Shown: positions 18,062 to 27,972, counted from the first letter of the stretch. The stretch is DNA of 57,747 bases from an uncultured Pseudomonadales bacterium (GCA_943787675.1 CALSNK010000002.1:1-57747); one strand, 5' to 3'. Translations and numbers: made by a program. The notes: generated from the letters alone by a model not told the origin.

Positions 18062-18098
18062 AAGGCGCTGATTATACAGCGCCTTTATTCACTGACAA
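18062..18098 (-). promoter_or_regulatory. tRNA-Ser promoter with a palindrome centred on the -10 box
   Basis: On the minus strand: -35 TTGTCA (18098-18093), 16-nt spacer, -10 TATAAT (18076-18071). A perfect 9-bp inverted repeat AAGGCGCTG/CAGCGCCTT (18062-18070 and 18077-18085) flanks the -10 exactly, so the box forms the 6-nt loop. It also lies 20 nt past the rne stop and could be the stable 3' end of rne mRNA; there is no T tract after it on the minus strand, so it is not a classic terminator. Confidence 0.65.
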
Positions 18099-18105
18099 GT
18101 AACAA

Positions 18106-20991
18106 TTACGCCTTTGGAGCTTTTTCGGCAGATTCCTTATTCACAGGAGCTGCTGGCGCTTCATTTTGCGTGGATTTAGCCTGAGCTTTCTCTGCGTTAC
18201 GCTTCTTACGCGGATCATTTGAGGCTCTAGGTGCCGCTTCGCTCGCTTTGGCTGCCGGTGCTGCTGCAACAGGCTCGCTTGGTTTTGCAGGCGCCGGCTT
18301 GGCTGCTGGTGGACGCTCGGTGCTTATCTCAACCTTGCTGACTGGCTTGGGCTTTTTACGCGGATCATTACTCGCGCGAGGGCCTTCGTTTGCTACCGTT
18401 GCTGTGCCGGCTGATTCAGCCTTAGGCTTGGGGCTGGCTTTGCGTCTTGGGCGAGCGGGCTTTTTGGCCTTGGCTTCATCATTAGCGTCTGGCTTTTGAT
18501 CTGGTGCACTGACAGCAGCAGGTGCGGTAATAGATGCGTCAGCCTTAGCTGCTGGTGCTTGCGTGGCAGCTGTTGCATCGCTTCCAGCATCTTTGGCAAC
18601 TCTAGGCTTTCTAGGGGCTGCTTTACGCTTTGGACGTGCTGGCTTTTCAGCGGCTGTATCTGCTGGGGCGCTAGTAGCAGGCGCCGCAGTCGGTGTCATT
18701 ACTGGTGCTGCTGTCGCTGTCGCTGCCGTTACAGGAGCAGCTGTAGGTGCTGCGGTTGTTTCAGATGCTGGTGCTGTTGTCGCTGGTACATTCTGAGTAT
18801 TAACTGTGCCTGCAATTGTTGCAGTTTGATCAATCATCTCTTTAGAAACATCCGTGCGCTGACGACGGCGACGGGGTCCACGACGTTTGTCATCGGGACG
18901 ACGCTGCAGTTGATCTGCTGGTGTAGCTGCAGTCTCTTGCTTCTGTGGCGCATCAGTTTTTGCTTTTACCGGGGCAGAATCTGTCTTAACCTGATCCTTA
19001 TTGCGATTGTTATTGTTATTGTTGCGGCGGTTATTGTTACTACCGCGACGGTTGTCATTATCACGGGCTTCAGTCTTTTGCTCGCCATCTTGACGCTTGT
19101 TTTCAGTACGCGGATTTTCTGAGCGATTGCCCTCAGTTCGGGTGTTTTCATTGCGAGAATCAGCATTGCGGTTGTTGGAGCGACCACGGTTATTGTTGCG
19201 CCCACGGTTATTCTGACCACCACGACTACGGTTTTGATTGTTGCGCGAATTGCGACCCTGAGTTTTAGGCTTTTCTTCTTCCTCTTTAGTCTCGGTTCCG
19301 CCAAACATGCTATCCCACAGACGTTTAACCAGACCCGGTGCCTTAACAGCAACTGGCTCGGCCTTGACTATGGTAGGTGCAGGTGTTGAAGGGACCAGCA
19401 TCTTTACGGACGGCTGCGGTAATGTCTGTGTAGCTGCAGAGGTTTCTGTGACAATTTCTGTATCAGGCTTACTTAGCTCGTGTGCCATTTTGTAACTGAA
19501 TTCAGAGCTGTCTTCGTCCTGGGTACGGATACGCACAACTTCAAAGTGTGGCGTTTCCATTTCTGTATTGGGAAGAACCGTAACCTGAATTTTGTTGCGT
19601 GTTTCAATGTCGGAAATTTCTTTACGCTTTTCATTGAGCAAAAAGGTAGCAACAGGTACGGGAACAATCGCGCGAATCTCGCGGCTAAATTCTTTCTGAG
19701 CTTCTTCTTCAACTAAACGCAATATAGACAATGCTAATGAACGAGTACCACGGATAGTGCCCTGGCCTTTACAGCGGGGACATATCTTGGACATGGTTTC
19801 TTCAAGAGAAGGGCGCAGACGCTGGCGTGACATTTCTAGCAGACCAAAGCGTGAGATACGACCCACCTGAACTCGCGCGCGATCGACAACCAGTGCATCA
19901 CGCATTTTGTTTTCGACTTCTTTCTGGTGACGGCTATTCAACATATCGATAAAGTCGATAACGATCAGGCCGCCGACATCGCGCAAGCGCAACTGTCGAG
20001 CAATTTCTTCTGCCGCTTCTTTATTGGTGTTAAATGCTGTTTCCTCGATATCGCCGCCTTTGGTGGCACGAGCCGAGTTAATATCAATAGAAACCATGGC
20101 TTCGGTAATATCGATAACGATAGAGCCACCTGAAGGCAGGCTTACTTCACGACAGAACGCAGTCTCAATTTGGTTTTCAATCTGGTAGCGATTAAAAAGT
20201 GGAATCTCTTCTTGGTAGAACTTCACCTTGCTGGTGAAGTCTGGCATTACAGTACCAATAAAGGCTGCTGCCAATGCATAGGCTTCTTCGCCGTCAACAA
20301 TAACTTCACCGACGTCTTGGCGAAGATAATCGCGAATAGCGCGAACAATCACATTGCTTTCTTGGAATAGAAAGTGGGGTGCTTTAGCGCTCTCGGCTTC
20401 TTCGGTAATGGTATTCCAAAGTTGCAGTAGGTAATCCAGATCCCACTGAAGTTCTTCAGTAGCACGACCAATACCCGCAGTGCGAACAATGGCGCCCATA
20501 CCTTCGGGAATATCCAAACCGCGCATCGCTTCACGGAGGTCTGCACGTTCATCACCTTCAATGCGTCGTGAGATACCACCGGCACGTGGGTTATTTGGCA
20601 TCAGTACCAGGTAGCGACCCGCCAGGCTCATTAGGGTAGTCAGTGCAGCGCCTTTAGAACCGCGCTCTTCTTTCTCTACCTGAACCAGTACTTCTTGGCC
20701 TTCTTTAATAGCATCTTGAATACGAACTCGACCGCCTTCAGACGAAGCGCCTTTTTTGAAGTACTCGCGAGAGATTTCTTTTAGGGGTAAAAAGCCGTGA
20801 CGGTCAGCACCGTAATCAACAAATGCTGCTTCTAGGCTAGGTTCTACTCGAGTAATTTTACCCTTATAGATATTTGATTTCTTTTGTTCTCTGGTTCTGT
20901 TTTCGATATCTAAATCGTACAACCGTTGGCCATCGACCATTGCTACTCGCACTTCTTCTGTGTGCGATGCGTTAATTAACATACGTTTCAT
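18106..20991 (-). CDS. rne: Ribonuclease E
   Basis: 961-residue endoribonuclease and degradosome scaffold. The catalytic half matches E. coli in register: S1 domain at about residues 36-125, the Mg-binding aspartates D303 (SIDIN) and D346 (VIDFIDM), and the Zn-link cysteines C404 and C407 in CPRCKG. The C-terminal half is disordered, with an Arg/Asn-rich RNA-binding stretch (about 570-680), basic [13 protein letters not shown] segments and long Ala/Pro-rich linkers. RASNDPRKK occurs twice near the C-terminus; NDPR motifs are reported (from memory) as PNPase-binding in Pseudomonas RNase E. The start [10 protein letters not shown] is the family start. A ~670-bp leader precedes it. Confidence 0.96.
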   Translation of the reverse strand: MKRMLINASHTEEVRVAMVDGQRLYDLDIENRTREQKKSNIYKGKITRVEPSLEAAFVDYGADRHGFLPLKEISREYFKKGASSEGGRVRIQDAIKEGQEVLVQVEKEERGSKGAALTTLMSLAGRYLVLMPNNPRAGGISRRIEGDERADLREAMRGLDIPEGMGAIVRTAGIGRATEELQWDLDYLLQLWNTITEEAESAKAPHFLFQESNVIVRAIRDYLRQDVGEVIVDGEEAYALAAAFIGTVMPDFTSKVKFYQEEIPLFNRYQIENQIETAFCREVSLPSGGSIVIDITEAMVSIDINSARATKGGDIEETAFNTNKEAAEEIARQLRLRDVGGLIVIDFIDMLNSRHQKEVENKMRDALVVDRARVQVGRISRFGLLEMSRQRLRPSLEETMSKICPRCKGQGTIRGTRSLALSILRLVEEEAQKEFSREIRAIVPVPVATFLLNEKRKEISDIETRNKIQVTVLPNTEMETPHFEVVRIRTQDEDSSEFSYKMAHELSKPDTEIVTETSAATQTLPQPSVKMLVPSTPAPTIVKAEPVAVKAPGLVKRLWDSMFGGTETKEEEEKPKTQGRNSRNNQNRSRGGQNNRGRNNNRGRSNNRNADSRNENTRTEGNRSENPRTENKRQDGEQKTEARDNDNRRGSNNNRRNNNNNNRNKDQVKTDSAPVKAKTDAPQKQETAATPADQLQRRPDDKRRGPRRRRQRTDVSKEMIDQTATIAGTVNTQNVPATTAPASETTAAPTAAPVTAATATAAPVMTPTAAPATSAPADTAAEKPARPKRKAAPRKPRVAKDAGSDATAATQAPAAKADASITAPAAVSAPDQKPDANDEAKAKKPARPRRKASPKPKAESAGTATVANEGPRASNDPRKKPKPVSKVEISTERPPAAKPAPAKPSEPVAAAPAAKASEAAPRASNDPRKKRNAEKAQAKSTQNEAPAAPVNKESAEKAPKA

Positions 20992-21663
20992 AATTCACCT
21001 TTTACTCGTTGTGTGGAGCGAGCGTCAGTGAAGAGAATAGGGGATAGAAGGGGAGGTAAAACAAAAGGTAACGCGCGATACCAATACCAGAAAACACTAA
21101 TACCTAGTGCCTGGCTGCCTTTAAACCGAGGTTTGTAGGGCGATTAATAAGCGTATTTACAGTAACAACGACACTGTTATTTGAGGATATCTGCCTAGAT
21201 CTCCCAGCGTGCTGGGGAAAGTTCTCTAAGCTAGCTCAACTCTACGCTGCTAAAATCTTGAGTTGCGATTTATAGGCGCTTACAACAGTCTCAATAAATT
21301 CTTTTGTTTGGCGCTAACCAATGTAATTCAACGTTTCGGCAAGGCTGCTTATCATAATTTGGCAGCTTGGCTTACGGCAGGGGTTAGCTAAAACCTGTTT
21401 CTAATCTTGTCTTTCACTGGCTGAGCTCACTCAGCTATTGTTGAATACCTGCTACTTTCGTATGGCAGATACTCTGTATTCTTTACCCATATTCTAATCT
21501 GGGTCCGGTTCTACCGAAGGGTATCATTGTTAGTATGATGGTTGCCTAGGGGAACGCGCGCTGCAATATAACAACAATTATGCCTGTCTACAATTATTTA
21601 GTTGGGTGAATCCGCTGCGCATGGTTACAATGGCGCGTTTTAACCAACCTCAAGTGCCTAATC
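20992..21663 (-). promoter_or_regulatory. Long non-coding leader and promoter region of rne
   Basis: 672 bp between the divergent rne and rluC genes without a credible ORF. A candidate rne promoter on the minus strand is -35 TTGTAG (21593-21588), 17-nt spacer, -10 TATATT (21570-21565), which would give a leader of roughly 560 nt. Hairpins visible in it include CCCAGC-GT-GCTGGG (21203-21216) and AAACC-GA-GGTTT near 21125. In E. coli a long structured rne leader mediates feedback cleavage by RNase E; the same function here is inference. Confidence 0.5.
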
Positions 21664-22629
21664 TTGTCTGAATCAGAATCTAAGCCCGAATCCCAATCAC
21701 CCTTTGATAAGGTGTCCTTTGTTGATGTTGGTCCAGAACATGCTGGCCAGCGTTTGGATAATTTTCTTATCCGACACCTTAAAGGTGTGCCCAAATCTCG
21801 TATCTATAATCTGTTGCGCAAAGGCGAAGTACGCATTAATAAAGGGCGGGTTAAGCCGGATACCCGCGTTAAAGATGGGGACATTATCCGCATTGCGCCA
21901 ATTCGCGTCGCTCAGCGTGGGGACCCAGCCGTTCCTGGTCAGCAGTTGAGGCGTTATCTGGCAGAAAACATCCTCTTCGAAGATGAAGGCCTACTTATAA
22001 TTAATAAGCCTGCAGGATTAGCGGTTCACGGTGGCAGTGGTATTTCCCTGGGAGCTATTGAGGCCTTGCGTGCCGAGCGTCCAGATGCGCGCTTTTTGGA
22101 GTTGGTGCACAGGCTTGATCGCGATACTTCAGGCTGCTTAATGCTGGCAAAGAAGCGTTCCGTACTGTTAGAGCTACAGCAGGCAATGCAGCGCAATCAG
22201 ATTGATAAGCGTTATCTGGCGTTGGTGAAAGGCCAGTGGCCCAAGGGTAAGTCTACGATTAATGCACCGCTGCTTAAAAACCAGGTATCTTCTGGTGAGC
22301 GTATTGTGCGCGTGGATGTCGAAGGCAAAGCCTCAGTCACTCACTTTAAGATTAGCCAGCGTTTTAAAGAAGCTACCTTATTAGAAGTCACATTAGAAAC
22401 CGGTAGGACCCATCAGATTCGTGTGCACTGCCAGTTTTCTGGGCAGCCCGTTGCCGGCGACCCAAAGTATGGCGATACCCACTTTAATGAGAGCCTGAAA
22501 GATTCTGGTTTAAAGCGCATGTTTCTCCATGCCAGCAATCTACGTTTCCGTCATCCGCTATCTGGGGACTGGGTGGACGTGGAAGCGCCTCTGCCAAAAG
22601 ACCTTCAGCCGATACTTAAAAATCTATGA
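21664..22629 (+). CDS. rluC: 23S rRNA pseudouridine synthase RluC
   Basis: 321 residues. An N-terminal S4 RNA-binding domain (GQRLDNFLIRHLKGVPKSRIYNLLRKGEVRIN) is followed by the RluA-family catalytic domain with HRLDRDTSGCLMLAKK, where the aspartate of the HRLDRDTSG motif is the nucleophile. The later TGRTHQIRVHCQFSGQPVAGD is typical. It converts uridines 955, 2504 and 2580 (E. coli numbering) in 23S rRNA. The start is TTG at 21664. Divergence from rne is conserved in many gammaproteobacteria. Confidence 0.93.
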   Translation: MSESESKPESQSPFDKVSFVDVGPEHAGQRLDNFLIRHLKGVPKSRIYNLLRKGEVRINKGRVKPDTRVKDGDIIRIAPIRVAQRGDPAVPGQQLRRYLAENILFEDEGLLIINKPAGLAVHGGSGISLGAIEALRAERPDARFLELVHRLDRDTSGCLMLAKKRSVLLELQQAMQRNQIDKRYLALVKGQWPKGKSTINAPLLKNQVSSGERIVRVDVEGKASVTHFKISQRFKEATLLEVTLETGRTHQIRVHCQFSGQPVAGDPKYGDTHFNESLKDSGLKRMFLHASNLRFRHPLSGDWVDVEAPLPKDLQPILKNL

Positions 22630-23267
22630 CAATAAAATTAATAATTTTTGATTGGGACGGCACTGTTTCAGACTCTGTAGCCCGAATTTCGACCTGTATT
22701 CAGCTGGCCGCAAAGGATCATGATCTGCCTGTGCCGGACTTTAATGCCGCTAAAGAGATTATTGGGCTTGGGCTGCAAGAGGCCATTGCCCAGCTATTTC
22801 CTCAGGCACCGACAGAGATGGTTGCAGCCTTTAGTGAAACTTATTCAGCCCATTACCGCACTCAGGATCATAAACCCTGTGATTTCTTTCCGGGTGTCAT
22901 GGATACGCTGGAACAGTTGCGGGACCAGAATTACTTGCTGGCCGTAGCGACAGGAAAAAGCCGCGCGGGCTTGGATCGCGTGCTTCATGCGACAGGTCTC
23001 CAAGATTTCTTTCATAGCTCGCGCTGTGCCGACGAAACTCGCTCAAAGCCACACCCGCTAATGTTGCAAGAACTACTGGCTCTGCACAATGTAGCGCCAG
23101 AACAGGCAATTATGGTGGGTGACACTGAGTTTGATATGGAGATGGCGGTCAATGCTGGGGTTCCCCGCATAGGCGTGAGCTACGGGGCTCATGAGGCAGA
23201 AAGACTTGATGCCTTTAATATTATCGCCTGCCTAGATAGGTTTTCAGATATACATAATCACTTATAA
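22626..23267 (+). CDS. HAD-family phosphatase (phosphoglycolate phosphatase-like)
   Basis: 213-residue HAD hydrolase. Motif I is FDWDGTVSDS, the mid-region has AVATGKSRAGLDRVL (motif II/III region), and motif IV is MVGDTEFDMEMAVNAG. The start codon overlaps the rluC stop (ATGA), and the rluC-HAD pairing is conserved in Pseudomonas. The substrate is unknown; annotation as Gph would be over-precise. Confidence 0.88.
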   Translation: MTIKLIIFDWDGTVSDSVARISTCIQLAAKDHDLPVPDFNAAKEIIGLGLQEAIAQLFPQAPTEMVAAFSETYSAHYRTQDHKPCDFFPGVMDTLEQLRDQNYLLAVATGKSRAGLDRVLHATGLQDFFHSSRCADETRSKPHPLMLQELLALHNVAPEQAIMVGDTEFDMEMAVNAGVPRIGVSYGAHEAERLDAFNIIACLDRFSDIHNHL

Positions 23268-23314
23268 TAAATAACTTATAATCAAAGGCTTATAGCGTTA
23301 TTATTAAGTTAATT

Positions 23315-23902
23315 CTAGTATATATTGATGGAGAACTGCGGTAGTACCGAGCACAGATCCATCAATGGCAGACCAATTAATGAGGTCGGGTCGTTACTAT
23401 TAACGGCCGTAAACAGGCTTATTCCCAATCCCTCTGCTTTAAAGCTCCCAGCACAGTCATAGGGCTGCTCGGTTAAAAGATACTGTTCTATCTGCGCTTT
23501 GCTCAGTGGCCTAAAGGTAACTTCGGTGGTGTTAATCAATGAATGCTGTTGCATCTCACCATCGGCCTGAATTCGAACAACGGCTAGCCCACTATGAAAT
23601 AACACAGACTGACCTGCTTGGGCAGTAAGCTGTTTCACAGCCTGCTGATGGTTTCCTGGCTTGCCCAGTATTGTGCCATTCAGTTCCGCCACCTGATCAG
23701 CGCCAATGACTACCGTATTGGGAAACTTGCTGGCAACTGTCTGTGCTTTTACTAGGGCCAAGCGCTCGGCTAATGCCGTTGCAGGCTCGCCGGCCAGAGC
23801 CGACTCATCTACATCTGGAGAACTGCAGCTAAACTCTATGTTTAGGCGATGTAGCAAAGATTTCCGGTACGAGGACGAGGAGGCGAGGATAAGGTTGCTC
23901 AT
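23315..23902 (-). CDS. Maf-family nucleotide pyrophosphatase (YceF type)
   Basis: 195 residues with the Maf fold: N-terminal LILASSSSYRKSLLHRL, then VIGADQVAELNG with the catalytic aspartate and the ITGKP-like LGKPG. The CAGSFKAEGLGISLF segment is characteristic of the YceF subgroup, which hydrolyses 7-methyl-GTP in E. coli. It is divergent from yceD-rpmF, exactly as in E. coli and Pseudomonas, which supports the subgroup assignment. Confidence 0.9.
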   Translation of the reverse strand: MSNLILASSSSYRKSLLHRLNIEFSCSSPDVDESALAGEPATALAERLALVKAQTVASKFPNTVVIGADQVAELNGTILGKPGNHQQAVKQLTAQAGQSVLFHSGLAVVRIQADGEMQQHSLINTTEVTFRPLSKAQIEQYLLTEQPYDCAGSFKAEGLGISLFTAVNSNDPTSLIGLPLMDLCSVLPQFSINIY

Positions 23903-23996
23903 GGGACGTATTCTACTCAGGTTTCTAGACGAATTTTCTTTGACAGATCACTATGTTGACCCTATCATGCGCGCCTAACTGAGTACCACCTGTATT

Positions 23997-24506
23997 ATGG
24001 CACTGCCAACTCTAATTGATCCACGTAAACTAGCGCTTCAAGAAGTTATCCTTGAGGGCACGGTTAATGTCGAAGACTTGCCCAGGTTGGCGTCCTCTGT
24101 GACGGCGATTTGTGCGCCTTTATGGGCGTCTGTGCAATTTAAGTTGGATGAGTCCCGGGCAAAGGTTGCCCTAGGCAATATAAAGGTACTGGTAGAGACG
24201 GTTTGTCAGCGCTGTCTCGACCCGCTAAAGATAGAGTTAAAGGCGGAATTTGCAGCTCAGGTGATTTGGTCTGAGGATCATCTCAACCGTGTTGCAAGCA
24301 ATTATGAGCCTTGGCTTGTGGTTGACAAGATGACTAGTTTCAGCGAGATGCTGGAAGACGAGATTTTATTGGCACTGCCCTTAGTCAATTACCATAATGT
24401 AGGTGAATGTACTGGGGATACCTTTATGCATGAGGAAGTGGATGCCGCTGGTGATGAGACTGTCTCCGACAGTCCGTTTAATGTTTTACAGCAGTTGAAG
24501 AAGTAG
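23997..24506 (+). CDS. yceD: YceD/DUF177 family protein
   Basis: 169 residues. The conserved pair CQRCL (about residue 62) and the acidic C-terminal segment LALPLVNYH are typical of DUF177. The family is linked to 23S rRNA accumulation and is almost always found just upstream of rpmF, as here (35-nt gap). It starts the yceD-rpmF-plsX-fabD run. Confidence 0.9.
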   Translation: MALPTLIDPRKLALQEVILEGTVNVEDLPRLASSVTAICAPLWASVQFKLDESRAKVALGNIKVLVETVCQRCLDPLKIELKAEFAAQVIWSEDHLNRVASNYEPWLVVDKMTSFSEMLEDEILLALPLVNYHNVGECTGDTFMHEEVDAAGDETVSDSPFNVLQQLKK

Positions 24507-24541
24507 TACGACTGCATTTATTTTTTGCTTAGGAGTAACCT

Positions 24542-24721
24542 ATGGCTGTTCAGAAAAGTCGCAAGACTCGATCCAAACGTGGCATGCGTCGTTCACACGA
24601 TGCCCTAACTGCTGCAACATTGTCAGTAGATTCAACAAGCGGTGAGAAGCACCTGCGTCATCACGTGACTGCAGATGGTTTTTATCGTGGCGCTAAAGTC
24701 ATTGAGACAAACGCCGAGTAA
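24542..24721 (+). CDS. rpmF: 50S ribosomal protein L32
   Basis: 59-residue ribosomal protein beginning [20 protein letters not shown]. The length and basic N-terminus are standard. It ends ...[13 protein letters not shown]. It lacks the cysteine pair of the zinc-binding L32 form. An AGGAG ribosome-binding site precedes the ATG. Its place between yceD and plsX is the conserved one. Confidence 0.96.
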   Translation: MAVQKSRKTRSKRGMRRSHDALTAATLSVDSTSGEKHLRHHVTADGFYRGAKVIETNAE

Positions 24722-24733
24722 CTGAAAATTTCT

Positions 24734-25765
24734 TTGGCAAATTCTCCTAGAATTGCCGTCGACGCTATGGGCGGGGACTTTGGTCCTCGGGTCATAGTGC
24801 CCGCGCTTGTAGCTTCGCTGCGTAAGCACTCCGGTGTCTCTGCGCTGCTCTTTGGTGACCAGCAAAAGTTGGCCGCGGAAATCAGTCACTGTAAAGATTC
24901 TTCTGTTCTCGCCCGTATTCATGTGCGGCACTGCGAGGCCGTCGTCTCTGGTGATGATAAGCCTTCAACCGTACTGCGCCATAAACGAGACTCCACCATG
25001 GGTCTTGCGGTTAAAGCTGTTGCTGAGGGTGATGCTAAGGCCTGTATCAGTGCGGGTAACACCGGCGCATTGATGGCGCTTGGTCTGGTTTTCTTGAAAA
25101 CACTTCCCGGCATTTCTCGCCCCGCAATATGCACCACCTTTCCGACGTCCCAGGGTCGCTCTTATATGCTTGATCTTGGCGCCAATCTTGAATGCTCACC
25201 GCAGCAATTACATCAGTTTGCTCTGCTGGGTTCGCTGACTGCTCAGGCCCTAGATGGCATTGTTGAGCCGACGATACGACTGGTAAATGTCGGTGAAGAA
25301 GCAGGCAAGGGTGGCCAGAGTATGGCTGAGACAGCAGCTCTGTTAAGCGGTGATCCGCTGCTTAATTATCAGGGCTATGTGGAAGGGGATGGTATCTTCG
25401 AAGGCACCACCGATGTTGTTGTCTGTGATGGCTTTACCGGTAATGTTGCCCTTAAAACCAGTGAAGGCTTGGCCACCATGATCAATGGCATGTTTAAAGC
25501 GCGGCTAAAGGGTAGCTGGACTGCCCGAATTGGGGCGATCTTTATGCGCTCTCTGTTGCTGGGATTAAAATCGCGATTGGATCCAGCCTTATATAACGGT
25601 GCCTATCTACTTGGCCTGAATGGTGTTGTGGTGAAAAGCCACGGTGGTGCCTCAGAAAAAGCCTTTGGTCATGCTTTGGATGTGGCCATCGAGGCTGCAA
25701 AACATAATCTACCTGAAGTTTTGTCGCCTATACTTCAAGGCAAGATAGACAATGGAATTAAATAG
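24734..25765 (+). CDS. plsX: Phosphate acyltransferase PlsX
   Basis: 343-residue peripheral membrane enzyme that turns acyl-ACP into acyl-phosphate for phospholipid synthesis. The N-terminal RIAVDAMGGDFGPRVIVPA, the VSAGNTGALMALG-like segment (SAGNTGALMA) and CDGFTGNVALKTSEG are family marks. The start is TTG at 24734. In E. coli fabH follows; here fabD follows directly after 7 nt, as in Pseudomonas. Confidence 0.95.
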   Translation: MANSPRIAVDAMGGDFGPRVIVPALVASLRKHSGVSALLFGDQQKLAAEISHCKDSSVLARIHVRHCEAVVSGDDKPSTVLRHKRDSTMGLAVKAVAEGDAKACISAGNTGALMALGLVFLKTLPGISRPAICTTFPTSQGRSYMLDLGANLECSPQQLHQFALLGSLTAQALDGIVEPTIRLVNVGEEAGKGGQSMAETAALLSGDPLLNYQGYVEGDGIFEGTTDVVVCDGFTGNVALKTSEGLATMINGMFKARLKGSWTARIGAIFMRSLLLGLKSRLDPALYNGAYLLGLNGVVVKSHGGASEKAFGHALDVAIEAAKHNLPEVLSPILQGKIDNGIK

Positions 25766-25772
25766 AGGATCT

Positions 25773-26708
25773 ATGAACAGTAACTTAGCATTTGTATTCC
25801 CCGGCCAAGGATCACAGAAAATTGGCATGCTGGCAGATCTGGCATCTGCAAATCCCCTTGTTGAACAAACCTTTACTGAGGCCTCAGATGCGTTGGGTTA
25901 TGACGCCTGGAAGCTGGTTCAAGAGGGCGAGCAGGACGACATCAATCTTACTGAGCGTACTCAGCCTATATTACTGGCGAGTAGTGTTGCTATATGGCGG
26001 CTATGGCAGGAGAAGGGCGGCCCAGTGCCAGCTCAGCTGGCTGGTCATAGCCTCGGTGAATGGTCTGCACTGGTCTGTTCCGGTGTTCTTGAATTTGCTG
26101 ATGCGATAAAAATTGTTCGGGCCCGCGGTGCCTTTATGCAAGAAGCAGTGCCTTTTGGTGTAGGTGCTATGGCGGCTATTTTGGGTATTCCTGATCAGGT
26201 TATTCTCGATGCCTGCGCCAGCGCGCGCGAGAACGATGTGGTTGATGCGGTGAACTTCAATGCGCCCGGTCAGGTGGTTATCGCCGGGTCAGCGGCTGCT
26301 GTTGATCGCGCTATCGAGATTTGCAAACAGGCCGGTGCAAAACGCGCCATGACCCTGCCCGTTAGCGCACCGTTCCATACGTCATTAATGCAGCCCGCTG
26401 CCGAGCAGCTTGCGGAGATGGTTAACGGTACTGCCTTTGCTCAGCCGCAAATTCCGGTTTTACATAATGTGCATGCTCAGACTGAAACTAATCCAGAGTC
26501 TATTAAGGCGCTGATGTTAGAGCAGATATACAGGCCAGTAATGTGGGTTGACTGCATTCAGGGTTTGAAAGCTAATGGCACCCAAATATTAATTGAATGC
26601 GGCCCAGGTCGAGTTTTAAATGGCCTGACTAAACGCATTGACCGGGACCTAACGTCATTTTCCACAGACGATGTGGCCAGTCTTGAAAACGCGCTGACGT
26701 CAATTTAA
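25773..26708 (+). CDS. fabD: Malonyl-CoA:ACP transacylase FabD
   Basis: 311 residues, the family length. It has FVFPGQGSQKIGML at the N-terminus, the nucleophile motif GHSLGEWSALV (GxSxG serine), the acyl-specificity arginine in VRARGAFMQEAV, and the later PVSAPFHTSLM with the catalytic histidine. I chose ATG at 25773, which has an AGAGGA ribosome-binding site and gives MNSNLAFVFPGQGSQ; the in-frame ATG at 25752 overlaps plsX and lacks a site. It supplies malonyl-ACP for fatty acid elongation. Confidence 0.95.
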   Translation: MNSNLAFVFPGQGSQKIGMLADLASANPLVEQTFTEASDALGYDAWKLVQEGEQDDINLTERTQPILLASSVAIWRLWQEKGGPVPAQLAGHSLGEWSALVCSGVLEFADAIKIVRARGAFMQEAVPFGVGAMAAILGIPDQVILDACASARENDVVDAVNFNAPGQVVIAGSAAAVDRAIEICKQAGAKRAMTLPVSAPFHTSLMQPAAEQLAEMVNGTAFAQPQIPVLHNVHAQTETNPESIKALMLEQIYRPVMWVDCIQGLKANGTQILIECGPGRVLNGLTKRIDRDLTSFSTDDVASLENALTSI

Positions 26709-26786
26709 GTCGAAAGCGGGTTCTTTTTCACAGGATTTTTACGCGAGTTTTACAGGTGTTTTACGAATATCTAATAGGAGAACAGC

Positions 26787-27530
26787 ATGGCTGTTGAACA
26801 AAAGGTTGCTCTGGTAACCGGAGCAAGTCGCGGCATTGGCGCTGCTATAGCAGACGATTTAGGGGTTTCTGGTCATATTGTTATTGGTACTGCCACCACA
26901 GAATCTGGTGCTGAAAAAATCACCCAACGGCTTGCAGAAAAAAACATTGCCGGTCGCGGCATGATGCTAAATGTCACCGATGCTGAATCTGTTGACGCCG
27001 TATTAAAAGCTATTATCGAAGAATTTGGTGCGCCCACAATATTGGTTAACAATGCGGGTATCACCAAAGACAATATTCTTATGCGCATGAAAGAAGAGGA
27101 GTGGATGGACGTTATTAACACCAACCTAACCTCAGTTTTTCGTCTAGCTAAGGCCTGTGTGCGTCCTATGACCAAAGCTCGCTGGGGCCGTATCATCAAT
27201 ATAAGCTCCGTGGTTGGTTCTATGGGTAATGGCGGGCAAAGTAACTATTCCGCAAGTAAAGCCGGCGTCGAGGGCTTTGCTCGGGCACTGGCCAAAGAAC
27301 TTGGCTCGCGCAGTATCACTGTGAACACAGTGGCCCCTGGTTTTATCGATACGGATATGACTAAAGACCTCCCCGAAGCGAGTAAAGAGTCTATGCTTAC
27401 ACAGATTCCATTAGCTCGTTTAGGGACTCCTGAAGAGATCGCTGCAGTCGTCAGCTTTCTCGTTAGTGAGGCCGCAGGGTACATAACCGGTGAAACAATC
27501 CATGTAAATGGCGGCATGTATATGGCATAA
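26787..27530 (+). CDS. fabG: 3-oxoacyl-ACP reductase FabG
   Basis: 247-residue short-chain dehydrogenase that performs the first reduction of fatty acid elongation. It contains the NADPH motif TGASRGIG, the NNAGIT segment, the catalytic S-Y-K set (ISSVVGSMGN serine and YSASKAG), and the C-terminal AGYITGETIHVNGGMYM. An AGGAGA site precedes the ATG. It is separated by 78 nt from fabD and 163 nt from acpP. An AT-rich hairpin just after the stop (27529-27550, ACCAATT/AATTGGT) may attenuate transcription. Confidence 0.95.
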   Translation: MAVEQKVALVTGASRGIGAAIADDLGVSGHIVIGTATTESGAEKITQRLAEKNIAGRGMMLNVTDAESVDAVLKAIIEEFGAPTILVNNAGITKDNILMRMKEEEWMDVINTNLTSVFRLAKACVRPMTKARWGRIINISSVVGSMGNGGQSNYSASKAGVEGFARALAKELGSRSITVNTVAPGFIDTDMTKDLPEASKESMLTQIPLARLGTPEEIAAVVSFLVSEAAGYITGETIHVNGGMYMA

Positions 27531-27693
27531 CCAATTGATTTAATTGGTTATTTTACCTTTTTTGAAAAGGGCACTAGCATTTTACTGTTTGTAGGGTAAA
27601 ATGCCCGCCGAAGAAAGACAGATTATCGTTATTTGGCAGAATATTTTCAGATAACACATTTATATCCGACCCCTTTAAAGGAGTAGAACCACG

Positions 27694-27927
27694 ATGAGCA
27701 ACATCGAAGAACGCGTTATAAAAATGGTTGCAGAGCAACTGGGTGTTAAAGAAGAAGATGTTAAGATAACTTCGTCTTTTGTTGAAGATCTTGGCGCTGA
27801 CTCGCTAGATACAGTTGAGCTCATTATGGCTTTAGAAGAGGAATTCGACGCTGAAATCCCTGATGAAGACGCAGAAAAAATTGCCACCGTTCAGGATGCA
27901 ATTAGCTATATTACTGCAAACGGCTGA
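27694..27927 (+). CDS. acpP: Acyl carrier protein
   Basis: 77 residues, highly acidic, with the phosphopantetheine attachment serine S37 in [18 protein letters not shown]. It carries growing acyl chains for FabD, FabG and the lipid enzymes encoded nearby. An AAAGGAG ribosome-binding site precedes the ATG. A strong terminator follows the gene, and fabF, which normally comes next, is absent. Confidence 0.97.
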   Translation: MSNIEERVIKMVAEQLGVKEEDVKITSSFVEDLGADSLDTVELIMALEEEFDAEIPDEDAEKIATVQDAISYITANG

Positions 27928-27946
27928 TTTTAGACCGTTTCAAAAG

Positions 27947-27972
27947 ACCGCTCCAATTGGGGCGGTTTTTTT
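27947..27972 (+). terminator. Rho-independent terminator after acpP
   Basis: Stem ACCGCTCC/GGGGCGGT around a 4-nt AATT loop, followed by seven Ts, 20 nt after the acpP stop. It would separate high-level acpP expression from pabC-mltG-tmk-holB. Confidence 0.85.

Noticed and set aside
18496..19122. Long plus-strand Cys/Arg-rich ORF within rne
   Set aside because: It is antisense to the low-complexity tail of RNase E; its odd composition follows from Ala- and Asn-rich codons read backwards.
23268..23314. CTTATAAT-type repeats between the HAD gene and maf
   Set aside because: Short AT-rich similarity in a 47-nt spacer; too little to support a regulatory or repeat claim.
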